Positions 8,394-17,250 of a stretch of 64,000 bases of DNA are shown here, piece after piece (positions within the stretch are counted from its first letter, which is position 1; each line of letters starts with the position of its first letter). This DNA comes from Desulfovibrionaceae bacterium. GTDB taxonomy: Bacteria > Desulfobacterota > Desulfovibrionia > Desulfovibrionales > Desulfovibrionaceae. Where the stretch lies: the NCBI GenBank assembly GCA_019421865.1, contig JAHZEL010000003.1, positions 1-64,000 on the forward strand, written 5' to 3'. The notes under the pieces were generated by a model. That model had not been told where the DNA came from. It did no database searches and saw only the letters and a program-made list of their open reading frames with translations. A program made the position numbers and the translations under genes.

Positions 8394-9908
8394 TCAGTTT
8401 TTTCTGCGAGCGCTCTTTTTTCCTTCGGTAACATTTTTGAGAGCTTTGTCCAGCGCATCCCGGTAGGTGCGCAGAACGGCGAGTCGAGCAGCCTTCTTAT
8501 CCTCCGCGGCGATGATGTGCCAGGGCGCATATTCCGTGCTTGTCCGCACGAACATTTCGTCCGCGGCGCGGACATAGGCAGGCCATTTTTCCCGATTGCG
8601 CCAGTCGTCGGGAGTGATCTTGTACTGCTTCCAGGGCGTCTGTTCCCTTTCACGGAAGCGGCGGAGTTGCTCGTCCGGGGAAATGTGCAGCCAGAACTTC
8701 ATGAGCACGTTGCCGTTTTCGGTGAGCTGGCGCTCGAAAAGATTGATTTCCGAATAGGCGCGGCTCCAGTCCTCTTCCGGAGTGATGCCTTCCACCCGCT
8801 CCACAAGAACGCGTCCGTACCAGGAGCGGTCATACACCGTGATGAATCCGGCGCGGGGAATGTGCCGCCAGAAACGCCACAGATAGTGATGGGCCAGCTC
8901 TTCATCCGTGGGAACGCCTATGGGAATGGCACGGCTTATGCGCGCGTCGATGCCGGCCATGAGGCGGCGGATGCAGCCTCCCTTGCCCGCAGCGTCCCAT
9001 CCTTCAAAGAGCAGCGTGCTTGAAATGCCCTTGCGGTAGGCGTGATACGTGAGCTCGTGGATCTCCTTCTGCAGGTCTGCCAGCTCCTTTTTGTACTTGT
9101 CGGGATCGGCCTTGACGCTCAGGTCTATGGCTTCCAGCGTGGAGATGACGTTTTCCTGCTCGGCGCTGCGCCGCTCCGCAAGACGGGCGGCTCTGGCCTC
9201 CTGCTCGGCCACGGCACGATCCACCGCGGCGATGACGGCCCTTGCCACGGCAAGATTGCGGTAGTTCGCATCGGCGGCGTCCACGATGGTCCACGGGGCA
9301 AAGGAGCGGTCGGTAAGCGTGATGGCTTTGGCGGCTGCGCTGGCCAGCCCCTCATAGTTTTCCGAAGCCTTCTTGTCGTAAGGCGTGAAGTGAAGGATTT
9401 CCTTGTGGGCCAGTCTTTTTTTCAGACGGGCGGCGTGCTCCTTTTTGTCCAGATGGAGCCATATCTTGGCGATGGCCATGCCGGAGGCGGCCAGAGCTTC
9501 TTCCAGACCGCTGTAGTGGGTCATGTGGGCGTTGAATTCCATTTCGCTCATGTCGCCCGTGCAGTATCTGCGCATGGCAGGCCCGTACCATCCGCCGAAG
9601 AATACGCCCACGGTTCCTGCCGCAGGCAGCAGACGCCAGTAGCGCCAGTCCTGCGGGCGGGCTTTTTCCTCGTCCGTTTCCAGCCAGAACACATGATTGT
9701 GCACGTATTTGCCGTCCATCCATTCCGACAGCAGATTGACGACTTCGCCTCGTCCGGATCCGTCGATGCCGGCAATCGTGATGAGCAGCGGAATTTTTCG
9801 TTCAATGCACTGCCTCTGCGCTTCAAAAAGCTTCATGCGCAGATCCGGAGCGGTTTTCCGGAATTCCTTGTCGCTGCATTGTCTGCCCAGTACGACGGTT
9901 TCAAACAT
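8394..9908 (-). CDS. pap: Polyphosphate:AMP phosphotransferase (two PPK2 domains)
   Basis: A 504-residue protein with two tandem PPK2 domains. The C-terminal one has the Walker A loop FEGWDAAGKGG near residue 301 and the lid region YDRSWYGRVLVERVEG. The N-terminal one has the altered loop GIDGSGRGE near residue 47, in which the catalytic lysine is replaced by arginine, as expected for the inactive half of this class. The enzyme transfers phosphate from polyphosphate to AMP, giving ADP. The gene has its own promoter (9965-9993) and terminator, so it is a single-gene unit. Length and layout match the two-domain class II PPK2 family. Confidence 0.9.
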   Translation of the reverse strand: MFETVVLGRQCSDKEFRKTAPDLRMKLFEAQRQCIERKIPLLITIAGIDGSGRGEVVNLLSEWMDGKYVHNHVFWLETDEEKARPQDWRYWRLLPAAGTVGVFFGGWYGPAMRRYCTGDMSEMEFNAHMTHYSGLEEALAASGMAIAKIWLHLDKKEHAARLKKRLAHKEILHFTPYDKKASENYEGLASAAAKAITLTDRSFAPWTIVDAADANYRNLAVARAVIAAVDRAVAEQEARAARLAERRSAEQENVISTLEAIDLSVKADPDKYKKELADLQKEIHELTYHAYRKGISSTLLFEGWDAAGKGGCIRRLMAGIDARISRAIPIGVPTDEELAHHYLWRFWRHIPRAGFITVYDRSWYGRVLVERVEGITPEEDWSRAYSEINLFERQLTENGNVLMKFWLHISPDEQLRRFREREQTPWKQYKITPDDWRNREKWPAYVRAADEMFVRTSTEYAPWHIIAAEDKKAARLAVLRTYRDALDKALKNVTEGKKSARRKN

Positions 9909-9964
9909 ACGAACCTCGCTGTCGTTGAAAGGAAAAAGGCAATCTTCGGAAATCTTTCGGGGAA

Positions 9965-9993
9965 AGTGTAGAACCCCTTTGCAGGAAGTGCAA
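9965..9993 (-). promoter_or_regulatory. Sigma-70-type promoter of pap
   Basis: On the minus strand TTGCAC (9993-9988) and TACACT (9970-9965) are separated by 17 bases. The -10 element lies 57 bases before the pap start codon. Confidence 0.55.
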
Positions 9994-10058
9994 GTGTATC
10001 AACCGGTTATGATACCGGAGAAAACGTTTGACTTTCATGCTGCGGGATTTTTGAAGGA

Positions 10059-10871
10059 TCAGCCCCAGAGGGTCTTCGTCAGAATGGAGAAGCCGACGAA
10101 CAGCCCGAAAACGGCAAAGGACTTTTTCACGAGTGCGGTGGGCAGGCCCGACCAGTGGGCGAGCTTTGCGCCCACGACGGCCATGATGACGCCGGGAATC
10201 ATGAGGGAGAGCGTTCCGGGAACATAGACATAGCCGAGTGAGAATTCCGGCAGGCCGGGCGCGTTCCAGCCGACGACCATGTAGCTTATGGTGGCGGTAA
10301 GCGTGATGGGCAGGGTGAGCGCGGCGGAGGTGCTTATGCAGTCGCACCACTCATGGCCGGCCCAGGAGAGAAAGACGATGAGCTGAAGAGAACCAGCTAC
10401 GCCGGTCAGACTGGCCAGCATGCCGATGAAAAGGCTGACCGGGACATAGAGTTTTTTGGCCATCGGCCTTGGACGGGGCGTGAAGCCGGTGAGCATCTGC
10501 ACGGACATGATGCAGATGATGACCGCAAAAAGGATCTCCAGCGTTCTGCCGTCGATCATGCGTGCCAGCACGGCGCCGCCGATGGAGCCGAGGATGATGC
10601 CGGGCAGCATCATTCTCCAGGTGTCCCAGCGCATGGATCCCATTTTGGTGTGGGCAAGAAAGGTGGTGAAGGAGGTGACCAGCATGGTGGAAGGCGCGGT
10701 TCCTACGGCGAGGTGCTGCACCAGAGAGTCCGGCATGCCCATATGGGAGAAGAGAATGTTGAGAAGAGGAACGATGATGAGCGCGCCGCCGATGCCGAAC
10801 AGGCCCGAGAGCAGGCCGACAAGAGAGCCTCCGCCGATGAGAATGGCGAGAATGGAAAGCATATTTGTCAT
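10059..10871 (-). CDS. TSUP (TauE/SafE) family membrane transporter
   Basis: A 270-residue protein with seven to eight hydrophobic segments. It shows the two-repeat layout of the family, with a GLFGIGGALIIVPLL stretch near residue 23 and a counterpart around the second half (SLTGVAGS). TSUP proteins are thought to export sulfite, sulfoacetate or other organic anions across the inner membrane. In a sulfonate- or sulfate-using organism this is plausible, but nothing nearby sets the substrate. The gene is divergent from the GNAT-TraB-GNAT gene, 165 bases apart. No terminator is visible after its stop codon. Confidence 0.85.
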   Translation of the reverse strand: MTNMLSILAILIGGGSLVGLLSGLFGIGGALIIVPLLNILFSHMGMPDSLVQHLAVGTAPSTMLVTSFTTFLAHTKMGSMRWDTWRMMLPGIILGSIGGAVLARMIDGRTLEILFAVIICIMSVQMLTGFTPRPRPMAKKLYVPVSLFIGMLASLTGVAGSLQLIVFLSWAGHEWCDCISTSAALTLPITLTATISYMVVGWNAPGLPEFSLGYVYVPGTLSLMIPGVIMAVVGAKLAHWSGLPTALVKKSFAVFGLFVGFSILTKTLWG

Positions 10872-11036
10872 GATGAGCTGCCGGATGTTGTTTATGTACG
10901 GGAGAAGTTATGCAAAGGAACGTACAACAGAATGCCTGCTCCGGCAATCGGCGGAGGAGAAGCATTTCGGCGCGGCCTTCTTTACCCTCTGCGGGGGATA
11001 TGGCATATTCGTCACAAGCCCGATCAAGGAGTTTCC

Positions 11037-13709
11037 ATGCCACCAGTCATCGTTCCCGAACATTCCAGGCCTCTTCTCGAGGCCCTTTCGACCGGTCGTT
11101 CTTTTGAGCTGGACAGCCATGTCTTTGTTGCGGATGAAGACTGGCTCATGGCCATCGGCTATCCTTTGGAAGGAGAGTTTTCGGTGCGGCGTTTCGAAGC
11201 CGCGCTTGAGGAGGCCGTGCGGCGCGTGAAGCCCTCGGACTGCTTTGCCATTGCGCCCGAGATGCCGGACAGGCTGAAGGAATATGTGCAGGACCGTGAT
11301 GTCTACTATGTGCTTTCCGCTTCCGCTCCTGTTCCCTCGAAGCTGCGGGGGCCGGTTCGGCACGCGCGGGAGCGCCTTACGGTGGATGAGACGCGCGAGT
11401 TCACGCCGGAGCACAGAAGGCTTTGGGCGGAGTTCATGGGCAGGATTCCGCTGCCTCCGCGCATTCGTCAGCTGTATTCGGGAACGGCGTCCGCTCTCGG
11501 CGGCGGGGCCGATCTGCGTCTGCTCAACGCGTGGGACGCCGAAGGACAGCTGGCCGCCTGCCTCCTTCTGGACTATTCGCTGCCGCGCGAGGTGAGCTAT
11601 GTGCTCGGCGCCCATTCCAAAACGCACTATGTGCCGCACGCGCCGGATCTGCTTTTTGCCGAAATGCTGGAACGCGCCCGGGCCGAAGGAAAGGAAACCG
11701 TGCTTCTCGGCCTCGGCGTGAATGAAGGCATCACCCGTTTCAAGCGCAAATGGGGCGGCCGCATCGACGCTCCCTATCAGCTGGCCGTGTGGCAGGCTTC
11801 GGGGGCCTACGGCGGAAAGAGCGCGCTGCTCGACATGGCGGAACTTCTGGCCATGAACATGGGCAAGACCACCGGCGGACGCGAAGTTTCGCGCTGGAAA
11901 TTTTTCGATACGCTGCCTGAGCAGCGCCCCTGCGCCATGCTCTGGCGTCTGGACAAGAACGGCCGCACTTCATGGATAGGCGGATCCGCCCACTTTTTCT
12001 GCTGCTCCTTCGAGCATTCCCTGCGGCGGCTTTTTGAGAATGTGGACACGGTACTGCTGGAAGGGCCTATCGATTCGGAAAGCATGGACGAAGTGGCCCG
12101 CATAGGCCGCTCTCCGGAACCTGACGCGCCACGCGTGTCGCAGTTTCTTTCCGAGGAGGAGATACGCCGCCTTGAACGCACGGTGTACGGCCCCGAGGGC
12201 TTCTGGGCCAGAGTTGCGGGTCTGCAGAAGAAACGCTCCATAGACGTGCGCAGTGTGCTGGCCGAAAGTCGCCAGTGGTATGCGTTTTTCTCGCTGTGGA
12301 CGGCGTATCTTGAGCGCAACGGCTGGACCAACTCCGTGGATCTTGAAGTCTGGAATCTGGCGCTGGACATGGGGCGGTCGGTCATGGGCATGGAAAGCCT
12401 TGCCGAACAGATCGCCTCGCTGGAATCGGCGCCCATGCCGCGCATCGTGAAGTTCATGAAGGACTGTTCGTTCTGGCCCACGCTCATGAAGAGCAACCGT
12501 TTCCGCTACCTTGCCGGGGATCTCATGGGCATGATGGGAACGAGCGCGGAATTTCCGACCCGCACGGGAACCATCATCAGCGTGCGCGATCAGCGCTTCC
12601 GCGAGCGCATGAGGCCGTATATCGAGCGCGGCGGTACGGCCGTGTTCGTGGGTGCCGCCCACATGATCAATCTGCGTCACATGCTGGCCGAGGACGGTTT
12701 TACCCTGACCCGCGTTCTGCCTACGCTGAAGCATCGTTTCATGGCCTGGATCAGCCGGGATGATTCGGTCGTGCTTCCGGGCAATCCCGATGCGCCCGTG
12801 TGGGAAAAGGCTCCGGAAAACGTGCGCTCTCAGGCGCTCGACCGCGAGAGCGCTTCTCCGCATACGACAGGGCATTCCGCCGTGCGCGGGCCGCAGTCCG
12901 GTCGTGCGCTGGCCGATCTCGGGGTCCGGGCCGTGGTGCCGGAACAGATTCCCTCCTACGTGCGGGCGGTGTCCGGGCGAACGCTGCGTTCCTGCGAGGG
13001 CTTCGCGGCATGGACCACGGAAGACAGCTGCACGCTGGTGGCTTTCCCTGCGCAGGAAGAACTTTCCACCTGCGGTATTCATACGGCGGCCTATGCGGAA
13101 CGGCTGGAGCAGGCCGTGGCCTGCGCGCTCGCCATGCCGGATCTTCGACGCATCACGGTTCTTGCCCCCGCTGTGCCCGAGGCCGCGCCGTCCCGTGCCG
13201 TGGTGGAGAAGGATGCCTGGTGGTGCATCTCTCTGCCGCATACGCCGGGACAGAAGTTGCGCAACATGCTGCGCAGGGCCGAACGGGAGGCCGTGATAAG
13301 CGTGGAGTCATGGGGGGCGGATCACGACGCGCTGGTGGATCATTACCTGAAGGTGCGCACGCTTTCCCCGGGAACGCGGCATATCTTCGGCAGGGTGGGA
13401 CAGTATGTCCGGTCCTGCCCGGATGCGCTGCTTTTTTCCGCACGAAACGCCTCGGGTCGCCTTCTGGCGCTGGCCGTGGGCGACTACAGCGCGCTGAGTA
13501 CGGCGTTCTACATGTTTGCCTTCCGGCAGGATGACTGCCCGCCCGGCGTCAGCGACGCGCTGGTGCAGGCGCTGGCCGATGAAGCCGTAAAAAGAGGGCA
13601 GACCGTGCTCAATCTTGGTCTGGGCATAGACGGCGGCATTACGTTCTTCAAGAAGAAGTGGGGAGCGTTCGAGTTCATGCCGCATCTGGAAACGAGCTGG
13701 ACCGTGTAG
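11037..13709 (+). CDS. Three-domain fusion: GNAT/FemAB-like, TraB/GumN-like, GNAT/FemAB-like
   Basis: An 890-residue cytoplasmic-looking protein. I chose the ATG at 11037 because AAGGAG precedes it by five bases; the open frame runs further upstream over the divergent gene without meaning. Residues about 1-270 and 620-890 are homologous to each other and both end in LGLG(V/I)-x2-GIT-x-FK-(R/K)-KWG, a pattern like the C-terminal strand of FemAB/GNAT_6 transferases. Residues about 285-560 resemble the TraB/GumN fold, with the paired Gly-x-x-His motifs (GSAH near 318 and GAAH near 540) and a LLEGP segment. No signal peptide or membrane helix is seen. It is probably cotranscribed with the radical SAM gene 13 bases downstream. 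Function unknown. Confidence 0.75.
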   Translation: MPPVIVPEHSRPLLEALSTGRSFELDSHVFVADEDWLMAIGYPLEGEFSVRRFEAALEEAVRRVKPSDCFAIAPEMPDRLKEYVQDRDVYYVLSASAPVPSKLRGPVRHARERLTVDETREFTPEHRRLWAEFMGRIPLPPRIRQLYSGTASALGGGADLRLLNAWDAEGQLAACLLLDYSLPREVSYVLGAHSKTHYVPHAPDLLFAEMLERARAEGKETVLLGLGVNEGITRFKRKWGGRIDAPYQLAVWQASGAYGGKSALLDMAELLAMNMGKTTGGREVSRWKFFDTLPEQRPCAMLWRLDKNGRTSWIGGSAHFFCCSFEHSLRRLFENVDTVLLEGPIDSESMDEVARIGRSPEPDAPRVSQFLSEEEIRRLERTVYGPEGFWARVAGLQKKRSIDVRSVLAESRQWYAFFSLWTAYLERNGWTNSVDLEVWNLALDMGRSVMGMESLAEQIASLESAPMPRIVKFMKDCSFWPTLMKSNRFRYLAGDLMGMMGTSAEFPTRTGTIISVRDQRFRERMRPYIERGGTAVFVGAAHMINLRHMLAEDGFTLTRVLPTLKHRFMAWISRDDSVVLPGNPDAPVWEKAPENVRSQALDRESASPHTTGHSAVRGPQSGRALADLGVRAVVPEQIPSYVRAVSGRTLRSCEGFAAWTTEDSCTLVAFPAQEELSTCGIHTAAYAERLEQAVACALAMPDLRRITVLAPAVPEAAPSRAVVEKDAWWCISLPHTPGQKLRNMLRRAEREAVISVESWGADHDALVDHYLKVRTLSPGTRHIFGRVGQYVRSCPDALLFSARNASGRLLALAVGDYSALSTAFYMFAFRQDDCPPGVSDALVQALADEAVKRGQTVLNLGLGIDGGITFFKKKWGAFEFMPHLETSWTV

Positions 13710-13722
13710 CGGGAGGAGACTC

Positions 13723-14769
13723 ATGGCAGCCGATGTTGAACGCATGTTTGCCCGTTTCCGCGGTCCGGGCTTCTGGCAGGATTTCAAGGAGCTTTTTCAA
13801 CCGCGGGAGCTGGAATGCCTGCAGGTGGAGGTCACGTCCTGCTGCATGGGCCGGTGTACCTACTGCCCGCATACGACGCGCTCCGACGTGTGGAAAAGCC
13901 GTCACATGTCGCCGGAGACCTTTGCCGCGCTCTGGCCCGCCCTCTGCCGGACGGCAAGAGTGCATCTGCAGGGCTGGGGCGAACCCTTTCTGAACCCGTA
14001 CTTCATGGATTTTGTGTCGCTGGCGCGCCGGGCAGGCTGTGCCGTTTCCACCACAACCTGCGGGCTGCGCATGGATGAGGCGCTCGCGGAGCGTATCGTG
14101 GAGAGCGGCATGGACATTGTGGCGTTTTCCCTCGTCGGCACCGACGAGAAAAGCAACGCCGCCCGGGCGGGCGTGCCGTTTTCACGGGTGGAGGAAGCCG
14201 TCCGCATGCTGCAGAAGGTGCGCAGGGCCAAAAACGCCGTGCATCTGGAAATTCATCTGGCCTATCTCATGCTTGCCTCCAATGTGGAGGCGGTACGGGA
14301 TCTGCCGCGCCTTATGGATGAGTGGGGCGTTCATGCGGCCGTCATCAGCACGATGGATTACATCCCTTCGCCGGAGATGGCTTCCGAGGCCTTTGCTCCT
14401 CATGAGCGGGAGAAAATAGAGGTTGCTCGTGCGGTTTTGGAGGAAACAGGGGCCAGAGTGCGTGCTTCGGGGCGGGATTTCTATGCCTCCCTGCCCGCGG
14501 CGGAACCGGCTCCCTGCTGCCGGGAGAGGGCGCACAGAACCATGTACGTCGATGCCGACGGACAGATTTCTCCCTGCGTGTATCTGAACGTGCCCATTGC
14601 GGAGGAGATTCCGGGAAGAACGGTGTTCGGGCAGGTATCCGGCGAGAGTCCCATGACGATATGGGGCAAAAAGGAATATGCCGATTTCCGCGCAGCGGTG
14701 CAGACGGCGGAGCCTCCGGCGTCCTGCCGGTCATGTGCCAAGCGCTTTGAAGCCCCGTGCGCAGGCTAG
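13723..14769 (+). CDS. Radical SAM protein with C-terminal SPASM-like Cys cluster
   Basis: A 348-residue protein with the radical SAM [4Fe-4S] motif C41-x3-C45-x2-C48 (CMGRCTYC), a GWGEPFLNP segment matching the GGEP SAM-binding motif, and further cysteines near 263, 264, 282, 333, 336 and 345, as in SPASM/twitch auxiliary-cluster domains. Such proteins cleave SAM to a 5'-deoxyadenosyl radical, often to modify peptides. The ATG follows GGAGGA and lies 13 bases after the GNAT-TraB-GNAT gene, so the two are almost certainly translated from one transcript. No short precursor peptide is obvious beside it. Its substrate is unknown and could be a small molecule. Confidence 0.85.
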   Translation: MAADVERMFARFRGPGFWQDFKELFQPRELECLQVEVTSCCMGRCTYCPHTTRSDVWKSRHMSPETFAALWPALCRTARVHLQGWGEPFLNPYFMDFVSLARRAGCAVSTTTCGLRMDEALAERIVESGMDIVAFSLVGTDEKSNAARAGVPFSRVEEAVRMLQKVRRAKNAVHLEIHLAYLMLASNVEAVRDLPRLMDEWGVHAAVISTMDYIPSPEMASEAFAPHEREKIEVARAVLEETGARVRASGRDFYASLPAAEPAPCCRERAHRTMYVDADGQISPCVYLNVPIAEEIPGRTVFGQVSGESPMTIWGKKEYADFRAAVQTAEPPASCRSCAKRFEAPCAG

Positions 14770-14819
14770 TGGAGCCGTGCTGCCGCCTGCCTGAAACATA
14801 GTGATCTGATGGAGGATTC

Positions 14820-15311
14820 ATGCTGATACGCCGTGCAACCATGGACGATCTTGCCGAAATAGCCGAGGTGGAAAAACGCTGTTTTCCCGTGAAGGAGGCG
14901 GCCTCGGAAGAGGAGTTCCGGGAGAGGCTTGCCGTATATGCCGACCATTTTCTTCTGCTTTTTGAAGACGACCGGCTTGTCGCCTTCATCGACGGCATGG
15001 CGACCGACGAAGCCGATCTTCGGGATGAAATGTATGCGGACGCATCTCTTCATCGTCCGGACGGCGCCTGGCAGATGATTTTCGGCCTCAATACGCTGCC
15101 GGAATACCGGCGCAGAGGATACGGCTCTCATCTGGTGCAAGCGTTTGCCGAGGAGGCACGCAGACAGGACAGGCTCGGCGTGGTGCTGACATGCAAGGAT
15201 GAGCTTGTTTCCTTCTATGCTGCTCTCGGCTTTGAGGATGAAGGGATGTCCTCCTCCACGCACGGCGACGTGGCATGGCATCAGATGCGCCTGTCGTTCC
15301 GCCCGGCCTGA
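14820..15311 (+). CDS. GNAT-family N-acetyltransferase
   Basis: A 163-residue single-domain GNAT protein. The acetyl-CoA pyrophosphate loop YRRRGYGSHLV near residue 100 (R/Q-x2-G-x-G/A) and the C-terminal segment FYAALGFEDEG are typical. It transfers an acetyl group from acetyl-CoA to an amine. It begins 50 bases after the radical SAM gene, with TGGAGG before the ATG, and is probably the third gene of that unit. The acceptor is not predictable. Confidence 0.8.
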   Translation: MLIRRATMDDLAEIAEVEKRCFPVKEAASEEEFRERLAVYADHFLLLFEDDRLVAFIDGMATDEADLRDEMYADASLHRPDGAWQMIFGLNTLPEYRRRGYGSHLVQAFAEEARRQDRLGVVLTCKDELVSFYAALGFEDEGMSSSTHGDVAWHQMRLSFRPA

Positions 15312-15542
15312 ATAAACAGACCTCTGACGCCGATCATGCCTTTTCTCTGCTGAACTGAAGTGCCGAACGCAGAAACGCTGGAAGAAGCGGTTTTTCGGCT
15401 GTATCAGGGCTCAGAAAAAAGCATTTAAATAAAATGATGGAAATGGCATGATTAGCGATTTTTTTCTCAAAAACGTCTCTTTCCGGTCGTGATTGCGCCT
15501 TGCATAAATTTTGCAGGTGGACTACTTGCCTTGGAGAATCAA

Positions 15543-15581
15543 CGGCGGTTTCCCTGCATCCAAGGTGCAGCGAAGCCGCCG
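15543..15581 (+). promoter_or_regulatory. Leader hairpin upstream of cstA
   Basis: CGGCGG (15543-15548) pairs with CCGCCG (15576-15581), and inside it CTGCA pairs with TGCAG around a seven-base loop. The hairpin ends 20 bases before the cstA start codon. It has no T-tract, so it may act at translation or in mRNA stability rather than as a terminator. Confidence 0.5.
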
Positions 15582-15601
15582 TCACATGAGAGGTTGTTTG
15601 T

Positions 15602-17047
15602 ATGATTAGTTTCTTTCTGTGCCTGGCGCTGCTGATCATCGGTTACTTTACTTACGGCAAGGTAGTAGAGAATACCTTCGGTCCTGATGATCGGGAAACG
15701 CCTGCCGTCGTCATCAACGACGGTGTTGACTATGTAGTGCTCCCGCAGTGGAAGCTGTTCCTGATCCAGCTTCTGAACATTGCCGGTCTCGGCCCCATCT
15801 TCGGTGCCCTTCAGGGTGCTCTCTGGGGCCCCGTGGTCTTCCTGTGGATCACCTTCGGTACCATTTTCGCCGGTGCCGTGCATGACTTCTTCTCCGGCAT
15901 GACCAGTGAGCGCAACAACGGCGCGTCGGTTTCCGAAATCACGGGTATCTACCTCGGCTCCACCATGAAGACCGTCATGCGCGTGTTCTCCGTGGTGCTG
16001 CTCGTCATGGTCGGTACCGTGTTCGCCGTCGGTCCGGCCGGCCTCATCGTCAAGCTCTGCAGCGAAGCCGGTGCTTCCGGCATTCTGCTGAGCACCTCCT
16101 TCTGGCTGACGATCGTGCTGGTCTACTACTTCATCGCCACCTTCATTTCCATCGACAAGATCATCGGCAAGGTCTATCCGCTCTTCGGTATCTGCCTGAT
16201 CATCATGGCTGTGGGCGTTGGTGCCGGCATCGTCATTGATCCTGCGTACCAGATTCCTGAAATCTGGGATCACTTCACCAACATGCATCCCAAGGGCACG
16301 CCCATCTGGGCCTTCATGTTCATCACCGTGGCCTGCGGCGCCATTTCCGGCTTCCATGCCACGCAGTCTCCGCTCATGGCCCGCTGCATGAAGAGCGAGC
16401 ATCAGGGCCGCTTCGTGTTCTACGGCGCCATGGTGTGCGAAGGCATCATCGCCCTCATCTGGGCCGCTGCCGGCTGCACCATCTATGAAATCACCAACGG
16501 TCAGACCACGGGTCTGCTGGCCAGCCTCGGCTCCGGCCAGTCCGCCGCCATCTACGACGTGTGCAGCAAGACCATGGGCGGCATCGGCATCGGTCTGGCC
16601 ATGATCGGCGTTATCGCCTGCCCCATCACCTCCGGCGATACGGCGTTCCGTTCCGCCCGTCTGGTGCTGGCCGACTGGTTCAAGGTGACGCAGACCAGCT
16701 ACAAGAACCGTCTGATCTTCTGCGTGCCGCTGCTCGGCGCCGGCGCCTTCATCAGCCAGCTCGACTACTCCATCGTGTGGCGTTACTTCAGCTGGACCAA
16801 CCAGACTCTGGCCATGATCGTGCTCTGGGCCGCTTCCATGTATCTCTTCCTCAACAAGAAGAACTACTGGATCACCGCTGTGCCCGCCACCTTCATGAGC
16901 GCCGTGTCCATCACCTACTTCTGCATGGCTCCCGAATGCCTCGGCCTCATCGTGAAGCTGCCTGTGGCCGCTGCGTACGTGCTCGGCATTCTGGCTGCCG
17001 TTCTGTTCCTCGCGCTGTTCCTTCGCGCGACGCGCAGACATGCGTAG
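15602..17047 (+). CDS. cstA: CstA-family (carbon starvation) transporter
   Basis: A 481-residue inner-membrane protein with about twelve or more hydrophobic segments. Family-typical stretches include NIAGLGPIFGALQGALWGP near residue 58, GAVHDFFSGM near residue 92 and ACGAISGFHATQSPL near residue 237. It is the short form of the family; Escherichia coli CstA is about 700 residues. CstA proteins take up pyruvate or peptides, often under carbon limitation. GAGAGG precedes the ATG at a long distance, and a hairpin occupies the leader. The gene ends at a strong terminator, so it is probably a single-gene unit. Confidence 0.85.
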   Translation: MISFFLCLALLIIGYFTYGKVVENTFGPDDRETPAVVINDGVDYVVLPQWKLFLIQLLNIAGLGPIFGALQGALWGPVVFLWITFGTIFAGAVHDFFSGMTSERNNGASVSEITGIYLGSTMKTVMRVFSVVLLVMVGTVFAVGPAGLIVKLCSEAGASGILLSTSFWLTIVLVYYFIATFISIDKIIGKVYPLFGICLIIMAVGVGAGIVIDPAYQIPEIWDHFTNMHPKGTPIWAFMFITVACGAISGFHATQSPLMARCMKSEHQGRFVFYGAMVCEGIIALIWAAAGCTIYEITNGQTTGLLASLGSGQSAAIYDVCSKTMGGIGIGLAMIGVIACPITSGDTAFRSARLVLADWFKVTQTSYKNRLIFCVPLLGAGAFISQLDYSIVWRYFSWTNQTLAMIVLWAASMYLFLNKKNYWITAVPATFMSAVSITYFCMAPECLGLIVKLPVAAAYVLGILAAVLFLALFLRATRRHA

Positions 17048-17168
17048 TGCATCGGAGTTTTCCGATCACTGGTGAAATACTTTCGCGGGCATGGTGAGAA
17101 AGCATCCTTTCCCGCCATGCTCCGCCCGGGCCGCAGCTGCCGTTTCGGCTTCTGTTCCGGAATATGCC

Positions 17169-17200
17169 GGGGCCGCCTTTCCGGCGGCCCCGTTTTCTTT
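17169..17200 (+). terminator. Intrinsic terminator downstream of cstA
   Basis: GGGGCCGCC (17169-17177) pairs exactly with GGCGGCCCC (17183-17191) around a five-base loop and is followed by GTTTTCTTT. Confidence 0.85.
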
Positions 17201-17250
17201 ATCTGTTCCGCATCGTTCGGAAACGACACCTTTCTTTCTGGGAGTCGCTG

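Noticed and set aside
10353..11036. Upstream extension of the GNAT-TraB-GNAT frame
   Set aside because: It overlaps the divergent TSUP gene and has no Shine-Dalgarno; AAGGAG precedes the ATG at 11037.
15539..17041. A 500-codon open frame on the minus strand opposite cstA
   Set aside because: Its translation is Gly/Asp/His/Glu-rich low-complexity text, the usual mirror of a GC-rich coding strand; cstA on the other strand is clear.
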